DNA of 64,000 nt. It comes from Siphonobacter sp. BAB-5405. GTDB taxonomy: Bacteria > Bacteroidota > Bacteroidia > Cytophagales > Spirosomataceae. A program made the translations under genes and the position numbers. Of the stretch, positions 21,489-30,041 are shown one piece after another. Every line of letters begins with the position of its first letter. The first letter of the stretch is position 1. Location of the stretch: NCBI RefSeq assembly GCF_002872335.1, contig NZ_NJAG01000003.1, positions 76,532-140,531 on the forward strand, written 5' to 3'. The notes beneath the pieces were generated by a model, which worked only from the letters and a program-made list of their open reading frames with translations, was not told the origin of the DNA and made no database searches.

Positions 21489-22331
21489 CTAACAAACGTT
21501 CTCCGGTTCCCCTAAGATATGGGCTGATTCCCAGCCGATCAAAGCCGCTTTTCGACTCGCTCCCCAGTGGTAGTCCCCAATCAGGCCCGTGGAGCGAATG
21601 ACGCGGTGACAGGGAATGAGGTACGCAATCGGATTTTGCCCAATCGCCGTTCCCACGGCCCGACAGGCCGAAGGCTGCTCGATGGCCTGCGAAATACCCG
21701 CATAGGTACTCAATCGTCCCGGTGGAATCTGTAAAAGAGCCTGCCATACTTTAAGTTGAAAATCCGTACCCTTCAGATGTAACTTCAACTGGGGTAAATC
21801 CGTAGGCGAATTTTCAAACCGCAGCAACACGGCCCGATGAAATTCAGTAGGCAGAAGCTTCAGTTGAGCGTGAGGAAAGCGGAGTTGGAGGGAAGTTCTT
21901 CCTTCGTCCTCACTGGTAATAAACGCCACATGGCAGACGCCTTTTTCGGTGGAAGCCATGCAAATCTGTCCGAAAGGGGTAGAACCAAAGCTGTACTGAA
22001 TTTGCAGGTACTGTCCGCCGTTTTTGTATTCGCCGGGCGTCATGCCTTCGATAGTAACGAATAAATCATGCAGACGGCTGGTACTGGAAAGGCCGGTTTC
22101 GAAACTGGTATCAGCCAGGGAATGTCCCTGAGCCAGTAAGCTCTTGGCGTGTTCGAGGCTGATGTATTGCAAGAACTTCTTGGGACTCACCCCCGCCCAG
22201 TCTTTAAACAAGCGTTGAAAATGGTATGGGCTCAGGTGCACATGCTCAGCCACCGCGTCCAGGGAAGGCTGTTGCTGAAAGTGCGTATTCAGGTACTGAA
22301 TCGCTTTTTCAATACGTTGATAGTCGTTCAT
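21489..22331 (-). CDS. AraC-type HTH / methylated-DNA methyltransferase fusion (Ada-like)
   Basis: A 280-aa protein. Residues 1-100 are an AraC-family double helix-turn-helix (MNDYQRIEKAIQYL... SSTSRLHDLFVTIEGMTPGEYK). Residues about 105-275 are a 6-O-alkylguanine-DNA methyltransferase with the acceptor cysteine C241 in IPCHRVI and the asparagine-hinge region before it. E. coli Ada also has an N-terminal zinc/methyl-phosphotriester domain, absent here. So this is a shortened Ada-like protein that repairs O6-methylguanine but cannot sense phosphotriesters the classical way. Flanked by fasciclin genes without obvious link. Confidence 0.93.
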   Translation of the reverse strand: MNDYQRIEKAIQYLNTHFQQQPSLDAVAEHVHLSPYHFQRLFKDWAGVSPKKFLQYISLEHAKSLLAQGHSLADTSFETGLSSTSRLHDLFVTIEGMTPGEYKNGGQYLQIQYSFGSTPFGQICMASTEKGVCHVAFITSEDEGRTSLQLRFPHAQLKLLPTEFHRAVLLRFENSPTDLPQLKLHLKGTDFQLKVWQALLQIPPGRLSTYAGISQAIEQPSACRAVGTAIGQNPIAYLIPCHRVIRSTGLIGDYHWGASRKAALIGWESAHILGEPENVC

Positions 22332-22382
22332 GAACCAAAAATACCGGCTTCCTTGCAGTCCCGTAACCCGAAACTTGCGGAC

Positions 22383-22943
22383 TTAGGGCCAAAGTACGGC
22401 GTCAGTTACGTGTACGATTCCGTTGCTAACGGCATAGTCTGTGGTTTCAAGCTTGGCCTTATGTCCGGTTTTATCCGTTACCAACCACTGGTCGCCGTTC
22501 TTGGATACGTAAATGTATTCGCCCGCGAGGGTTCGCAGTTCCACGCGTTGAATACCCCGGTCTAAAGCTTCCTGGAAGTTTTTGGTTTGCCAAACGCCTG
22601 TAACGATGTGATAGGCCAGCACTTTTCGCAGGCGGTTCATCTGATCAGGTTGCAACAGGGCAGTAGCTTCCGGCGACTTGTGAAAGGCGGAGTCCGTGGG
22701 AGCAAAGACCGTAAACGGTCCAGAGTTCTGTAGGGTGTTTACAAACCCGGTCTCTTTGAGAGCTTTGGTAAGAATACTATGTTCCTGCGAACGGGCGGCA
22801 TGCTGGGCGATATTTACGCGTCCGCCGCTGGCCGGAGCCGCAGGAGAAGTCGGTTGAGATGGGGTAGAGGTACGGCTGGGGCCCTGGCTACTTACACAGC
22901 CGGTAGCCCAGAGAGTGAGTAAAGCAAAGCAGGTTTTTTTCAT
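22383..22943 (-). CDS. Fasciclin-domain lipoprotein 2
   Basis: A 186-aa protein with a lipoprotein signal (MKKTCFALLTLWATGC, lipidated Cys16), a Ser/Thr/Pro-rich linker (about residues 17-45), then one FAS1 domain with GPFTVFAPTDSAFHKSP and the C-terminal NGIVHVTDAVLWP. Unlike the two other fasciclin proteins nearby it is membrane-anchored. Placed between the Ada-like gene and a DUF4494 gene, all on the minus strand. Confidence 0.92.
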   Translation of the reverse strand: MKKTCFALLTLWATGCVSSQGPSRTSTPSQPTSPAAPASGGRVNIAQHAARSQEHSILTKALKETGFVNTLQNSGPFTVFAPTDSAFHKSPEATALLQPDQMNRLRKVLAYHIVTGVWQTKNFQEALDRGIQRVELRTLAGEYIYVSKNGDQWLVTDKTGHKAKLETTDYAVSNGIVHVTDAVLWP

Positions 22944-22999
22944 GATGGGGATATAGGAATAAGAATCCGGCAGGTATTCGCTCCTGCCGGATTCCGGGG

Positions 23000-23551
23000 T
23001 TACTCTGCTGCTGGTTCGACCCGCTCAAAAGGTTGTTCGGGTGAATCCTTCGGGGTGGGGTTCGAATCATTTTCGAACGCTGCCACTGCCTCCGATAATG
23101 GACGCAACTGATCCATCTTCTGGTTATCCACGTCGTAGGGAACTACTTCAAGGATGGGCGTAAGGGACACGTCTGTAATTTCGTAATCTTCTACGCGACC
23201 CAACGCATCTTCCACCCGATCGTAGGCCTGTTTGATGGAGTCGGCGTTGATGAGAAAGGAGGCCGAGGACTTCTTTTCTTTTTTAGCTTTTTCGTCAAAA
23301 GTCGTAATCAGAATTTTGACTTTAAACCACTTTAATTCAGAGCCTTCTACATGGAAAACTTCCTGAACTTTCATGGGCGACAGGCTGGTTACCCGGAAAT
23401 CGGGAGCGTTGTCACCTAACAAATCATACAAGCGGGCTTCGGCATCTGTAAACGATACGGCGTCGAGTAAATACGCCTCCGTAACGGTTTGAAACTTCCC
23501 TGCATCAATTTCCTTTGTAAATCGGATCTTTCCTAAAAACCACGTAGCCAT
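23000..23551 (-). CDS. DUF4494 family protein
   Basis: A 183-aa cytoplasmic protein beginning MATWFLGKIRFTKEIDAGKFQTVTEAYLLDAVSFTDAEARLYD in pattern (N-terminal tryptophan-containing strand, then the VTEAYLLDAVSFTDAEAR block), which matches DUF4494. A C-terminal acidic, Pro-rich tail looks disordered. The family occurs across Bacteroidota chromosomes and some phages, function unknown. No phage genes are next to it here. Only 56 nt separate it from the fasciclin lipoprotein gene downstream. Confidence 0.85.
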   Translation of the reverse strand: MATWFLGKIRFTKEIDAGKFQTVTEAYLLDAVSFTDAEARLYDLLGDNAPDFRVTSLSPMKVQEVFHVEGSELKWFKVKILITTFDEKAKKEKKSSASFLINADSIKQAYDRVEDALGRVEDYEITDVSLTPILEVVPYDVDNQKMDQLRPLSEAVAAFENDSNPTPKDSPEQPFERVEPAAE

Positions 23552-23687
23552 GTAAAAATATAAAGTGTAAACGGATGATGGAGCAATTTACAAGATCACT
23601 CCTATATGCAACGAAGGATCGACGAAAGAAATTCTCTTCCATCGACCCTTCGAAAATGTAGTGACAAACTAGTGCGAAAACAAATGC

Positions 23688-24200
23688 TTACTTCGTCTGA
23701 TCAACCGTATCTACAATGTGAATGATGCCATTGTCGGAATTCTGGTCGGGCATGATCACGCGGGAGGTGCTCCCGGCTTCGTCGGTAATCAGGACGGCGT
23801 TTTCTGATAAAGCTGCCGTCAGGGTGCCGCCACCCAGGGTTTTGAATGTGGCTTTGCCCTGGCCTTTTTCAATGGCTTCACGAATCGATTGAGCGGTATA
23901 CTTGCCCGTCAGTACGTGGTTGGAGAGTAACTTGATCAACTTCGGTTTATTTTCGCTTTTCAGGAGTTCATCCAGCGAAGGAACCTTTGCAAAAGCCTTG
24001 TCCGTAGGTGCGAATATGGTAAAAGGACCGTTGGCACGTAACGTTTGTGATAAACCGCTCTGATTGAGAGCGTTGGTGAACGTGGCGTAATCGGCCGTAC
24101 TGCTCAGGTTCGCGATTAGATCCTTACGGGAATCATTGACGGAAGTTTGAGCGTAGCTGGCCGTAATACCCAGAGCGAATATAAACAGGAGCGTTTTCAT
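23688..24200 (-). CDS. Secreted fasciclin-domain protein 3
   Basis: Starting at the ATG at 24200 gives 170 aa with signal peptide MKTLLFIFALGITASYAQ; an upstream in-frame start would spoil the signal peptide. One FAS1 domain: GPFTIFAPTDKAFAKVP and final NGIIHIVDTVDQ. It is divergent from the deacetylase gene (100 nt apart). The third FAS1 gene of this cluster, sequence-diverged from the other two rather than a recent duplicate. Confidence 0.92.
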   Translation of the reverse strand: MKTLLFIFALGITASYAQTSVNDSRKDLIANLSSTADYATFTNALNQSGLSQTLRANGPFTIFAPTDKAFAKVPSLDELLKSENKPKLIKLLSNHVLTGKYTAQSIREAIEKGQGKATFKTLGGGTLTAALSENAVLITDEAGSTSRVIMPDQNSDNGIIHIVDTVDQTK

Positions 24201-24300
24201 AAGCCATGTGTTGGTTGAATACCCTCGATAGCCTAAAAAAATAAGGCCACTTGGACCGCTGGAATGAAAATGGTAGCGGACCAGGGGCAACTCAATCCCT

Positions 24301-25203
24301 ATGTTAAAAATTGCTTACACTGCCGAATACTGCTATTCGCTTCCCGAAGGTCACCGCTTTCCCATGGAAAAATACGAACTCATTCCCCAACAACTGTTGC
24401 GGGAGGGCGTCGTTCGGGAGGATTCCTTTTTTCAACCGCAGCCCCTCGATCCGCACTGGATTCTTCGAACGCACACGCCAACGTACTGGGATGATCTTCG
24501 GAACCTTCGTTTATCCGATAAAATGGTACGGCGGATTGGATTCCCCCTAACGGAGGCTCTGGTTCACCGCGAAATCGTCATTGCTCAGGGTACGATCGAC
24601 TGCTGCCGGTACGCTCAGCAATACGGCATAGCTATGAACATTGCCGGCGGTACCCATCACGCCTACGCGGACAAAGGCGAAGGATTCTGTATCCTCAACG
24701 ACGTAGCCATTGCCGCGAATTATCTACTGGATGAAGGACAGCGGAAGAAAATTCTGGTGATCGATCTGGACGTACACCAGGGGAATGGAACCGCCTGCAT
24801 TTTCGAAAACGAACCCCGCGTGTTTACGTTTTCGATGCACGGGAAAGACAACTATCCGCTTCACAAAGAGAAGTCAGATTTGGACATCGCACTGCCTTCT
24901 TACCTGACTGATGAACCGTATTTGCATCAACTCTACGAAACGCTGCCCGGCTTACTGGAACGGGAAAAGCCCGACTTTCTCTTTTTCATTGCCGGAGTCG
25001 ACGTGCTGGAAACGGACAAACTCGGCAAGCTGAAAATGACTAAAGAGGGCTGCCGTCGTCGCGACCAGTTTGTTTTCGAACAGGCTCAACGCTACCGTTT
25101 GCCGCTCGCGGTGGTCATGGGCGGGGGCTACTCGCATCGGCTCGCCGACATTGTGGAAGCTCATTGCAACACGTTCCGACTGGCGGAAGAGATGTACTTC
25201 TAA
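24301..25203 (+). CDS. Histone deacetylase / acetoin-utilization family deacetylase
   Basis: A 300-aa zinc hydrolase of the arginase-deacetylase fold. Active-site features are the His pair H119-H120 (GGTHHAY), zinc ligands D157 and H159 in DLDVHQGNGT, a third Asp in the AGVDVLETDKLG segment, and the MGGGYS tyrosine near the end. Bacterial members deacetylate acetyl-lysine proteins or small polyamine-like substrates; which applies here cannot be told. The full family core is present with no accessory domain. Its stop overlaps the stop of the convergent neighbour in the shared tetranucleotide CTAA. Confidence 0.93.
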   Translation: MLKIAYTAEYCYSLPEGHRFPMEKYELIPQQLLREGVVREDSFFQPQPLDPHWILRTHTPTYWDDLRNLRLSDKMVRRIGFPLTEALVHREIVIAQGTIDCCRYAQQYGIAMNIAGGTHHAYADKGEGFCILNDVAIAANYLLDEGQRKKILVIDLDVHQGNGTACIFENEPRVFTFSMHGKDNYPLHKEKSDLDIALPSYLTDEPYLHQLYETLPGLLEREKPDFLFFIAGVDVLETDKLGKLKMTKEGCRRRDQFVFEQAQRYRLPLAVVMGGGYSHRLADIVEAHCNTFRLAEEMYF

Positions 25204-25469
25204 CGTTTGTCCGAAATGAGTCGTAACGTCTTTTGCTGGTTCAGTTCCTCTTCCATCCGAAGCAGCCGTTTTTCGGTTTCGTGTTTGGCCGCCAGCGTCG
25301 AATCATTGCTAACGATGGCATTGTTTAACTGCGTACGTATGGCCTTTTGGGAGGTCCACTGTACGAGATTGCCTAAAATGGAAAGCAGGAGTAGTCCAGA
25401 GAGAATGCCGGCAGAAGTCCGTTTGGCCGGCCGGGGTCGGTATCTGAGTCCGTTTAAGTAAAATGCCAT
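25200..25469 (-). CDS. Small membrane-anchored coiled-coil protein
   Basis: An 89-aa hypothetical protein: a basic N-terminal 20 residues, a single transmembrane helix (about 22-40, AGILSGLLLLSILGNLVQW), then a polar, heptad-like C-terminal half (TEKRLLRMEEELNQQKTLR). The layout suggests a bitopic inner-membrane protein with a cytoplasmic or periplasmic coiled coil. No family recognised. Its stop codon overlaps the deacetylase stop by 3 nt tail-to-tail. Confidence 0.6.
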   Translation of the reverse strand: MAFYLNGLRYRPRPAKRTSAGILSGLLLLSILGNLVQWTSQKAIRTQLNNAIVSNDSTLAAKHETEKRLLRMEEELNQQKTLRLISDKR

Positions 25470-26101
25470 ACTTATCTAATTGTTACAGACGTACCAATAG
25501 AACGCCTTGAAAATCTGTGTTTTCTATAGATATAAATCGTATGGGGCTAGGAATGCGGAACAGGGCAAGGGTGTTGTACCCGGGTAACTCCGCATCCTTT
25601 CACTTCGTACTTTCTTCAGGTCCCAACCGGCAAAGACCGTTCACCGTTGTACTGGGAATCACGGTGAATCGAAAGCATAAGCGGGTCAAAAGTAATGGAT
25701 TACTGGAAAAAATGCATTATACTTTTATTGTAAAATACTCAAAGTGGATACGAAAGACCTACTTTGAGTATTTTACAATAAGGTGATTGTGAGTAGATTG
25801 AATAAGAAATATTGCAGTAAAGCCAGAATGGAGACGTCGATGTTTCGACAAAAGGCTTTTACGCTAAGGTCTACGTTTGTACGAATTTCAAGCAGACAAG
25901 TATGTAAGGGAAGCCTGACCATATTCCCAATCCTAACGGGTTTAAGTCCCATCGCTTTTTTTGATCTCCAGTTACTTCTTGGCTAGAGCATCCGCTAGGT
26001 GTAGGGTAAAGCTGGATTGGTCTACGGCAAACTCGAACATCAAGTCTTTGATGCCGAGATACTGGACGACTTGAGCTTCGAGATGGGTCATGGCTAGTAA
26101 T
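25470..26101. other. Gene-poor region with inverted repeat and possible coding remnants
   Basis: 632 bp with no convincing gene. Two short plus-strand frames lack any recognisable domain. On the minus strand a 39-codon frame (MTHLEAQVVQYLG... LADALAKK, 25984-26094) and an adjacent frame further left look like fragments of something longer, but I cannot name the parent. The base composition is more AT-rich than in surrounding genes. It also contains a perfect 21-bp inverted repeat, listed separately. Confidence 0.5.
25725..25781. repeat. Perfect 21-bp inverted repeat
   Basis: TTATTGTAAAATACTCAAAGT (25725-25745 is 21 nt; shown as two halves TTATTGTAAAA and TACTCAAAGT) has its exact complement at 25761-25781 across a 15-nt spacer. 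AT-rich arms without a terminal T-run argue against a simple terminator. No gene is adjacent on either side. Confidence 0.85.
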
Positions 26102-26827
26102 TTACAGTACCCGTGTTACTTTCAAAAACACACCACTCCGATATTGATTGAAAAACATCACTGATGGGTCAATTCTTCCCGGAGCAGTCAAAGAGCCAAA
26201 CCGTAGCTCTACAGTACTGTTGGCTGGTAAAGTTTTTACGGTACGACCCTGTGTTTTAGGATTGCCGGTAATAGAAACGCCACTACCGTCTGAATCACTA
26301 ACACCATTACAAACAATATTCACGGAGTACTGATTGCCTCCAACGTTGATGGGTTCAACGCTGTATTCAATTGAATAGGTACCACCCCTAGCAATAAGCA
26401 ATTTAAAGTTGTCTTCAGAAAGAGTTATATCGGGTGAGGAAGCATAAGTCGATAGTTTAATTACAGGATATGCATCTGCATGATTTGCATAATATACAGT
26501 TGGGCCATCTAACGGTCGAACCGCATAAGCAAAACCAGAAGGGGCTACTTCCGACTTCTTAACCATCTTATCCCAGCTCGTTCCATCATACACGTAAAAC
26601 CCAGGATCATTATCCGTCTGAAAAACCATCAAACCCAGCGTTGGAGCCGCCTTGCCAGGGCTGCCTGGCCGATCGGCTAAAGTTACGCGAGGAATGAGCA
26701 AACCTTTGTCGGTGGAGGTAATGTCAAGAGCCGCCGAAGGATCTGGGGTTGACGTACCAATACCCATTTGGGCGGAAGCGGAAAGAACAGAAATCAGGAA
26801 GAAGATGGGAGTAAACAGTTTGTACAT
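26102..26827 (-). CDS. Secreted protein with BclA-like C-terminal fold
   Basis: A 241-aa exported protein (signal MYKLFTPIFFLISVLSASAQ). The N-terminal MGIGTSTPDPSAALDITSTDKGLLIPR is the common Bacteroidota head found on tail-fibre/adhesin-like surface proteins. The C-terminal part (about 95-241: GFAYAVRPLDG... GGTYSIEYSVEP... SGVFLKVTRVL) resembles the TNF/C1q-like jelly roll of the BclA C-terminal domain, which trimerises on spore or cell surfaces. The gene is flanked on both sides by about 600 bp of AT-rich, gene-poor DNA, which hints at transfer or decay around it. Confidence 0.75.
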   Translation of the reverse strand: MYKLFTPIFFLISVLSASAQMGIGTSTPDPSAALDITSTDKGLLIPRVTLADRPGSPGKAAPTLGLMVFQTDNDPGFYVYDGTSWDKMVKKSEVAPSGFAYAVRPLDGPTVYYANHADAYPVIKLSTYASSPDITLSEDNFKLLIARGGTYSIEYSVEPINVGGNQYSVNIVCNGVSDSDGSGVSITGNPKTQGRTVKTLPANSTVELRFGSLTAPGRIDPSVMFFNQYRSGVFLKVTRVL

Positions 26828-27423
26828 TACTGAATTTAGTTAAAAATGAAAATATAAATTTGAATCCCTGGGAACGTTGAAAGAAAAGTGAGAAGCTACT
26901 GATTCATTCAAACGCTGAATGATCAGAAGTAATTTGATTTATAATCCTTCCTAAAGCCAAGGATGAATTAATTAAGGAGCAGCGTACGTTGGTCGAAAAA
27001 ATAGAGGAAAGCTCTAGGGTAGCAGCTTTCTTGAAAGAATAGAATTTGATACTGATCTGGGCAGGGAGGCTAAGCGACGGCAACATCAAATAAACGATGC
27101 TCACAAAAAGGGTATGCATACTGGTAATTCAGTAAAGATGGGGTTGAAGTACGAGGGGTTAATGGTTAAATCAGTTAACCTTCTAGAAGCTTAACTATAC
27201 TGTCTATAATTCAAATAGTGGACAACACTTTTCTTAGGCCTCGAATATACGTTAAGATTCGTAACTTTTTGCGTATAGCCCAAAGGGGTGGGTTTCTTTA
27301 ACGGGTTAAAGCCTTTTCGAAGAGCTTTAAGGTATGAATGATCCAGAAGAGTAACTAGACAGATACAAGCCGATAAAGAAAGAATGTTTCTACAAGATTA
27401 CTTGAAACATTACAAAAATGGCC
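26828..27423. other. AT-rich region without a convincing gene
   Basis: 596 bp. One minus-strand frame of 71 codons (26904-27119) starts with a hydrophobic stretch resembling a signal peptide, but it has no ribosome-binding or promoter support and no recognisable domain. A TGTTTC/GAAACA pair occurs near 27386-27412. I see no RNA gene or mobile element. Confidence 0.4.
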
Positions 27424-27669
27424 CTACCAAATCAGAGAACAGACAATCCCCAAACATACGAAAAACCGTATATCAAGCAGACGACTCTGGGGAGGATACC
27501 GAACGGCGATGATTTGTAAAACGAATCCGGAAGGTACGCCAATGAGCACCGTAACGAGGAACATTTCACGAGAGGATACGAGGTCGGTCCAGGGATAGCA
27601 GTACCAACGAACCATACCGCCTAACGCAAACCCGGCTATAGCGGAAACCAGGTAAGGCATATACTTCAT
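27424..27669 (-). CDS. Small integral membrane protein
   Basis: An 81-aa protein with three hydrophobic segments (about 4-21, 36-55, 66-80) joined by short polar loops. It loosely recalls half-size channel proteins in its helix arrangement, but the key residues of the fluoride channel CrcB are not evident, so no function is assigned. A hairpin (27702-27732) separates it from the upstream histidine kinase gene on the same strand. Confidence 0.5.
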   Translation of the reverse strand: MKYMPYLVSAIAGFALGGMVRWYCYPWTDLVSSREMFLVTVLIGVPSGFVLQIIAVRYPPQSRLLDIRFFVCLGIVCSLIW

Positions 27670-27701
27670 GAGGGTAAAAGAGGTTACTGATCAAAAAGAC
27701 T

Positions 27702-27732
27702 ACGCTGGAGCCGACGGTATGGGCCCCAGCGT
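27702..27732 (-). terminator. Hairpin downstream of the two-component genes
   Basis: ACGCTGG (27702-27708) pairs with CCAGCGT (27726-27732), with further GGC/GCC pairing inside. On the minus strand it is followed after 5 nt by TTTTT. Probable terminator of the regulator-kinase operon. Confidence 0.5.
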
Positions 27733-27843
27733 GTCTGCATTTCCCCCATTACAAACCATCTAACCGGATGAGAAAACTGGTTTGCTTTGCAAGGACAAAT
27801 GAACGGGCCAATACTTAAGCACACGTGAAGCAATCCTTAAAAT

Positions 27844-29220
27844 CTACTGAAAATTGGGTTTATGCTGGGGAATGACCAGGTGGAAGGTCACATTTCCCTC
27901 CTGCGAATGTACTTCAATCGTACCATTATGCAATTTCACAATACGATCTACGAGCGATAACCCAATGCCATACCCAGAAGTACGCACCGATTTCTGACTG
28001 CGATAGAAAGGCTGGAAAATCAGACCTAGTTCTTCCTGAGCAATATTCGAACGGTTGCTAAAGACCAGCTCCAGTTGCGTTGCACTGGGCAGTACCTTCA
28101 CAAAAACCGTATGATCGATGGAAAACTTACAGCCATTTTCCATTAGATTGATCGCCGCTACTTTCAATAGATACGCATTGCCGTTTAAGGTTAAAACGGA
28201 ATCTTCTTCAATGTCAACCGGAAACTCTACCTTGATGGTATACGACTGATGAGTCGAACGGAGCAGATCACGAGCATCCCACAGTACTTCATCCATGCGT
28301 ACGGGAGCCGTTAGGAAGGGCTGATTCTGATCGGAAACTTTAGCCAGTTCGAGTAGGGTATTGGAGAGCTGACTCAGGTCGCGGGCGTCCGCCAAGACGG
28401 AAGAAGCCGTCTGGCGGTACTCTTCCGTACTACGTTCCCGCAGCAACACTACTTCCAGTTGCGAAATAATCTTGGTGAGCGGATTTTTAAGCTCGTGCGA
28501 GACATTTGAAATGAACATATTCTGCAAACGAAACGCCTGTTCCACCCGGTCAAGCAGGGCATTGAACGTGAAAGTAAGCCGCCCGATTTCGTCCTTTTCG
28601 TTTTGCGTATTCACCCGCCTACTCAGGTTCTGCGGATAAATTCGTTGTACTTCATTGATGACGTCCGATATGGGTACCAGAGCCCGTCCTGCAAAAAACC
28701 AGCCTACCACTGCTACCAGCAGAATACAGGCAACGTAAGCATACAGCATAATCCGCAGGAGCGAACGCATACTCACCTGATCGGCTACGTCGGCGGCTCC
28801 GGCTACGCTTACCATGCGTTCGCCATCGTTAGTGTAATAGAGTCCGTAGAGTTTATACTCGCCCTGATCGATCCGCAGTTCTTTATTCAGTCGGATGCGG
28901 TTCAGGATATTTCGGTCCAGATCGAAGCGAATGGTATCATTGTTGGCATGGTAGATGTCATTTCGATAGGTGTACAGAATGACATTTTCCTTGTACAACA
29001 GGTCGTAATTCGACTGGTCGATGAGCTTGAGAATCTCGGAGTTTACCTCATTCTGGTTAACCAGCAACTCGACTGTACTCAGGGCTTTCTGACGGAGCCG
29101 TTTATAGAACTGTTCCTGCAGGGAGTACTCCCGGAAGTAGTAAATGGCCGCAAACGCCAGCAAAACAATCACCGAAACCAGCAGGGTGAATTGAATGGTT
29201 AGACGAGTACGAATTTGCAT
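27844..29220 (-). CDS. Sensor histidine kinase
   Basis: A 458-aa membrane kinase. Transmembrane helix 1 is about 9-29 and helix 2 about 153-176, bounding a periplasmic sensor of about 120 residues. A HAMP domain follows (178-232), then HisKA with the phosphorylated H242 in SNVSHELKNPLTK, and HATPase_c with the N box (NLMENGCKFS) and G box (GYGIGLSLV). This layout matches CusS/RprX-type kinases. It is 54 nt downstream of its response regulator on the same strand. The signal sensed is unknown; neighbours give no clue (no efflux genes nearby). Confidence 0.94.
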   Translation of the reverse strand: MQIRTRLTIQFTLLVSVIVLLAFAAIYYFREYSLQEQFYKRLRQKALSTVELLVNQNEVNSEILKLIDQSNYDLLYKENVILYTYRNDIYHANNDTIRFDLDRNILNRIRLNKELRIDQGEYKLYGLYYTNDGERMVSVAGAADVADQVSMRSLLRIMLYAYVACILLVAVVGWFFAGRALVPISDVINEVQRIYPQNLSRRVNTQNEKDEIGRLTFTFNALLDRVEQAFRLQNMFISNVSHELKNPLTKIISQLEVVLLRERSTEEYRQTASSVLADARDLSQLSNTLLELAKVSDQNQPFLTAPVRMDEVLWDARDLLRSTHQSYTIKVEFPVDIEEDSVLTLNGNAYLLKVAAINLMENGCKFSIDHTVFVKVLPSATQLELVFSNRSNIAQEELGLIFQPFYRSQKSVRTSGYGIGLSLVDRIVKLHNGTIEVHSQEGNVTFHLVIPQHKPNFQ

Positions 29221-29274
29221 GGAAAGCTAATGAATCAATATTTGGAAAGAGGAGAAAGTGGGCAGGAACATCGG

Positions 29275-29958
29275 CTAATCTTCTACCTTAAGTACGTAGC
29301 CCATCCCGTATTGGGTGTGGATTAGACGGGTCGTGAAATCTTTGTCCACCTTTTTGCGTAACAGGTTGATATATACTTCAATCACGTTCGTTCCCGTATC
29401 GAAATTAACATCCCACACTTTTTCGGCAATTTCGGCTTTCGAAAGTACTTTGCCCTGATTCCGTAACATAAATTCCAGCAGGGCGAATTCACGGGCGGTA
29501 AGTTCAATTTTCTTCTCGCCGCGGATTACCGTTTTCGAATCCAGATTCATTTCCAGATCCGTATACCGCAGAATATTGGAAGCGATGGGCATGGAGCCGT
29601 TCCAGCGGCGGGTCAGTACGCGGATACGGGCCAGCAGTTCGGCAAATTCAAAGGGCTTAACCAGGTAATCGTCGGCACCGGCATCGAAGCCCATCAACTT
29701 TTCGTCAATACCACCCAAGGCCGTCAGTAGCAAAACGGGCGTTTCCACACCTTCACTCCGAAGCTCACGGGTCAGTTCCACGCCATTCAGGCCCGGCATG
29801 ATAATATCCGAAACGATCAGATCGTAGGGATTTCGCTTGGCCAGATGTTTACCAATCAGACCATCGTAAGCAATATCTACTTCAAAACCATTTTCTTCCA
29901 GACCCTGTCTGATGGACTGGACGGTTTTCGGCTCGTCTTCGATGATCAATAGTTTCAT
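29275..29958 (-). CDS. OmpR-family response regulator
   Basis: A 227-aa regulator with a receiver domain (acidic pocket E7-D8, phosphorylated D51 in LIVSDIIMPG, conserved Lys in YLVKPFEF) and a C-terminal winged-helix DNA-binding domain (LEMNLDSKTVIRGEKKIELTAREFALLEFMLRN pattern, ending YGMGYVLK). It is the first gene of a regulator-kinase operon and should be phosphorylated by the adjacent kinase to control transcription. Its targets are not visible from this window. Confidence 0.95.
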   Translation of the reverse strand: MKLLIIEDEPKTVQSIRQGLEENGFEVDIAYDGLIGKHLAKRNPYDLIVSDIIMPGLNGVELTRELRSEGVETPVLLLTALGGIDEKLMGFDAGADDYLVKPFEFAELLARIRVLTRRWNGSMPIASNILRYTDLEMNLDSKTVIRGEKKIELTAREFALLEFMLRNQGKVLSKAEIAEKVWDVNFDTGTNVIEVYINLLRKKVDKDFTTRLIHTQYGMGYVLKVED

Positions 29959-30041
29959 AAGTCGTCTATCTTGGGAGGCTCCGGGCCCGTTTCCGCTAAC
30001 AAAGCGAAAGGTACGGGCCAGGAGTCAAAAAACCTCGGCCA

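Noticed and set aside
25517-25986. Two short plus-strand frames in the gene-poor region
   Set aside because: One spans the perfect inverted repeat, neither has a recognisable domain or start signal.
26904-27119. A 71-codon frame with signal-peptide-like start
   Set aside because: No promoter, no known domain, AT-rich context; kept only as a note in the region entry.
27424-27669. Fluoride channel CrcB
   Set aside because: Helix layout is only loosely similar; the conserved Asn/Phe residues of CrcB cannot be seen and the protein is too short.
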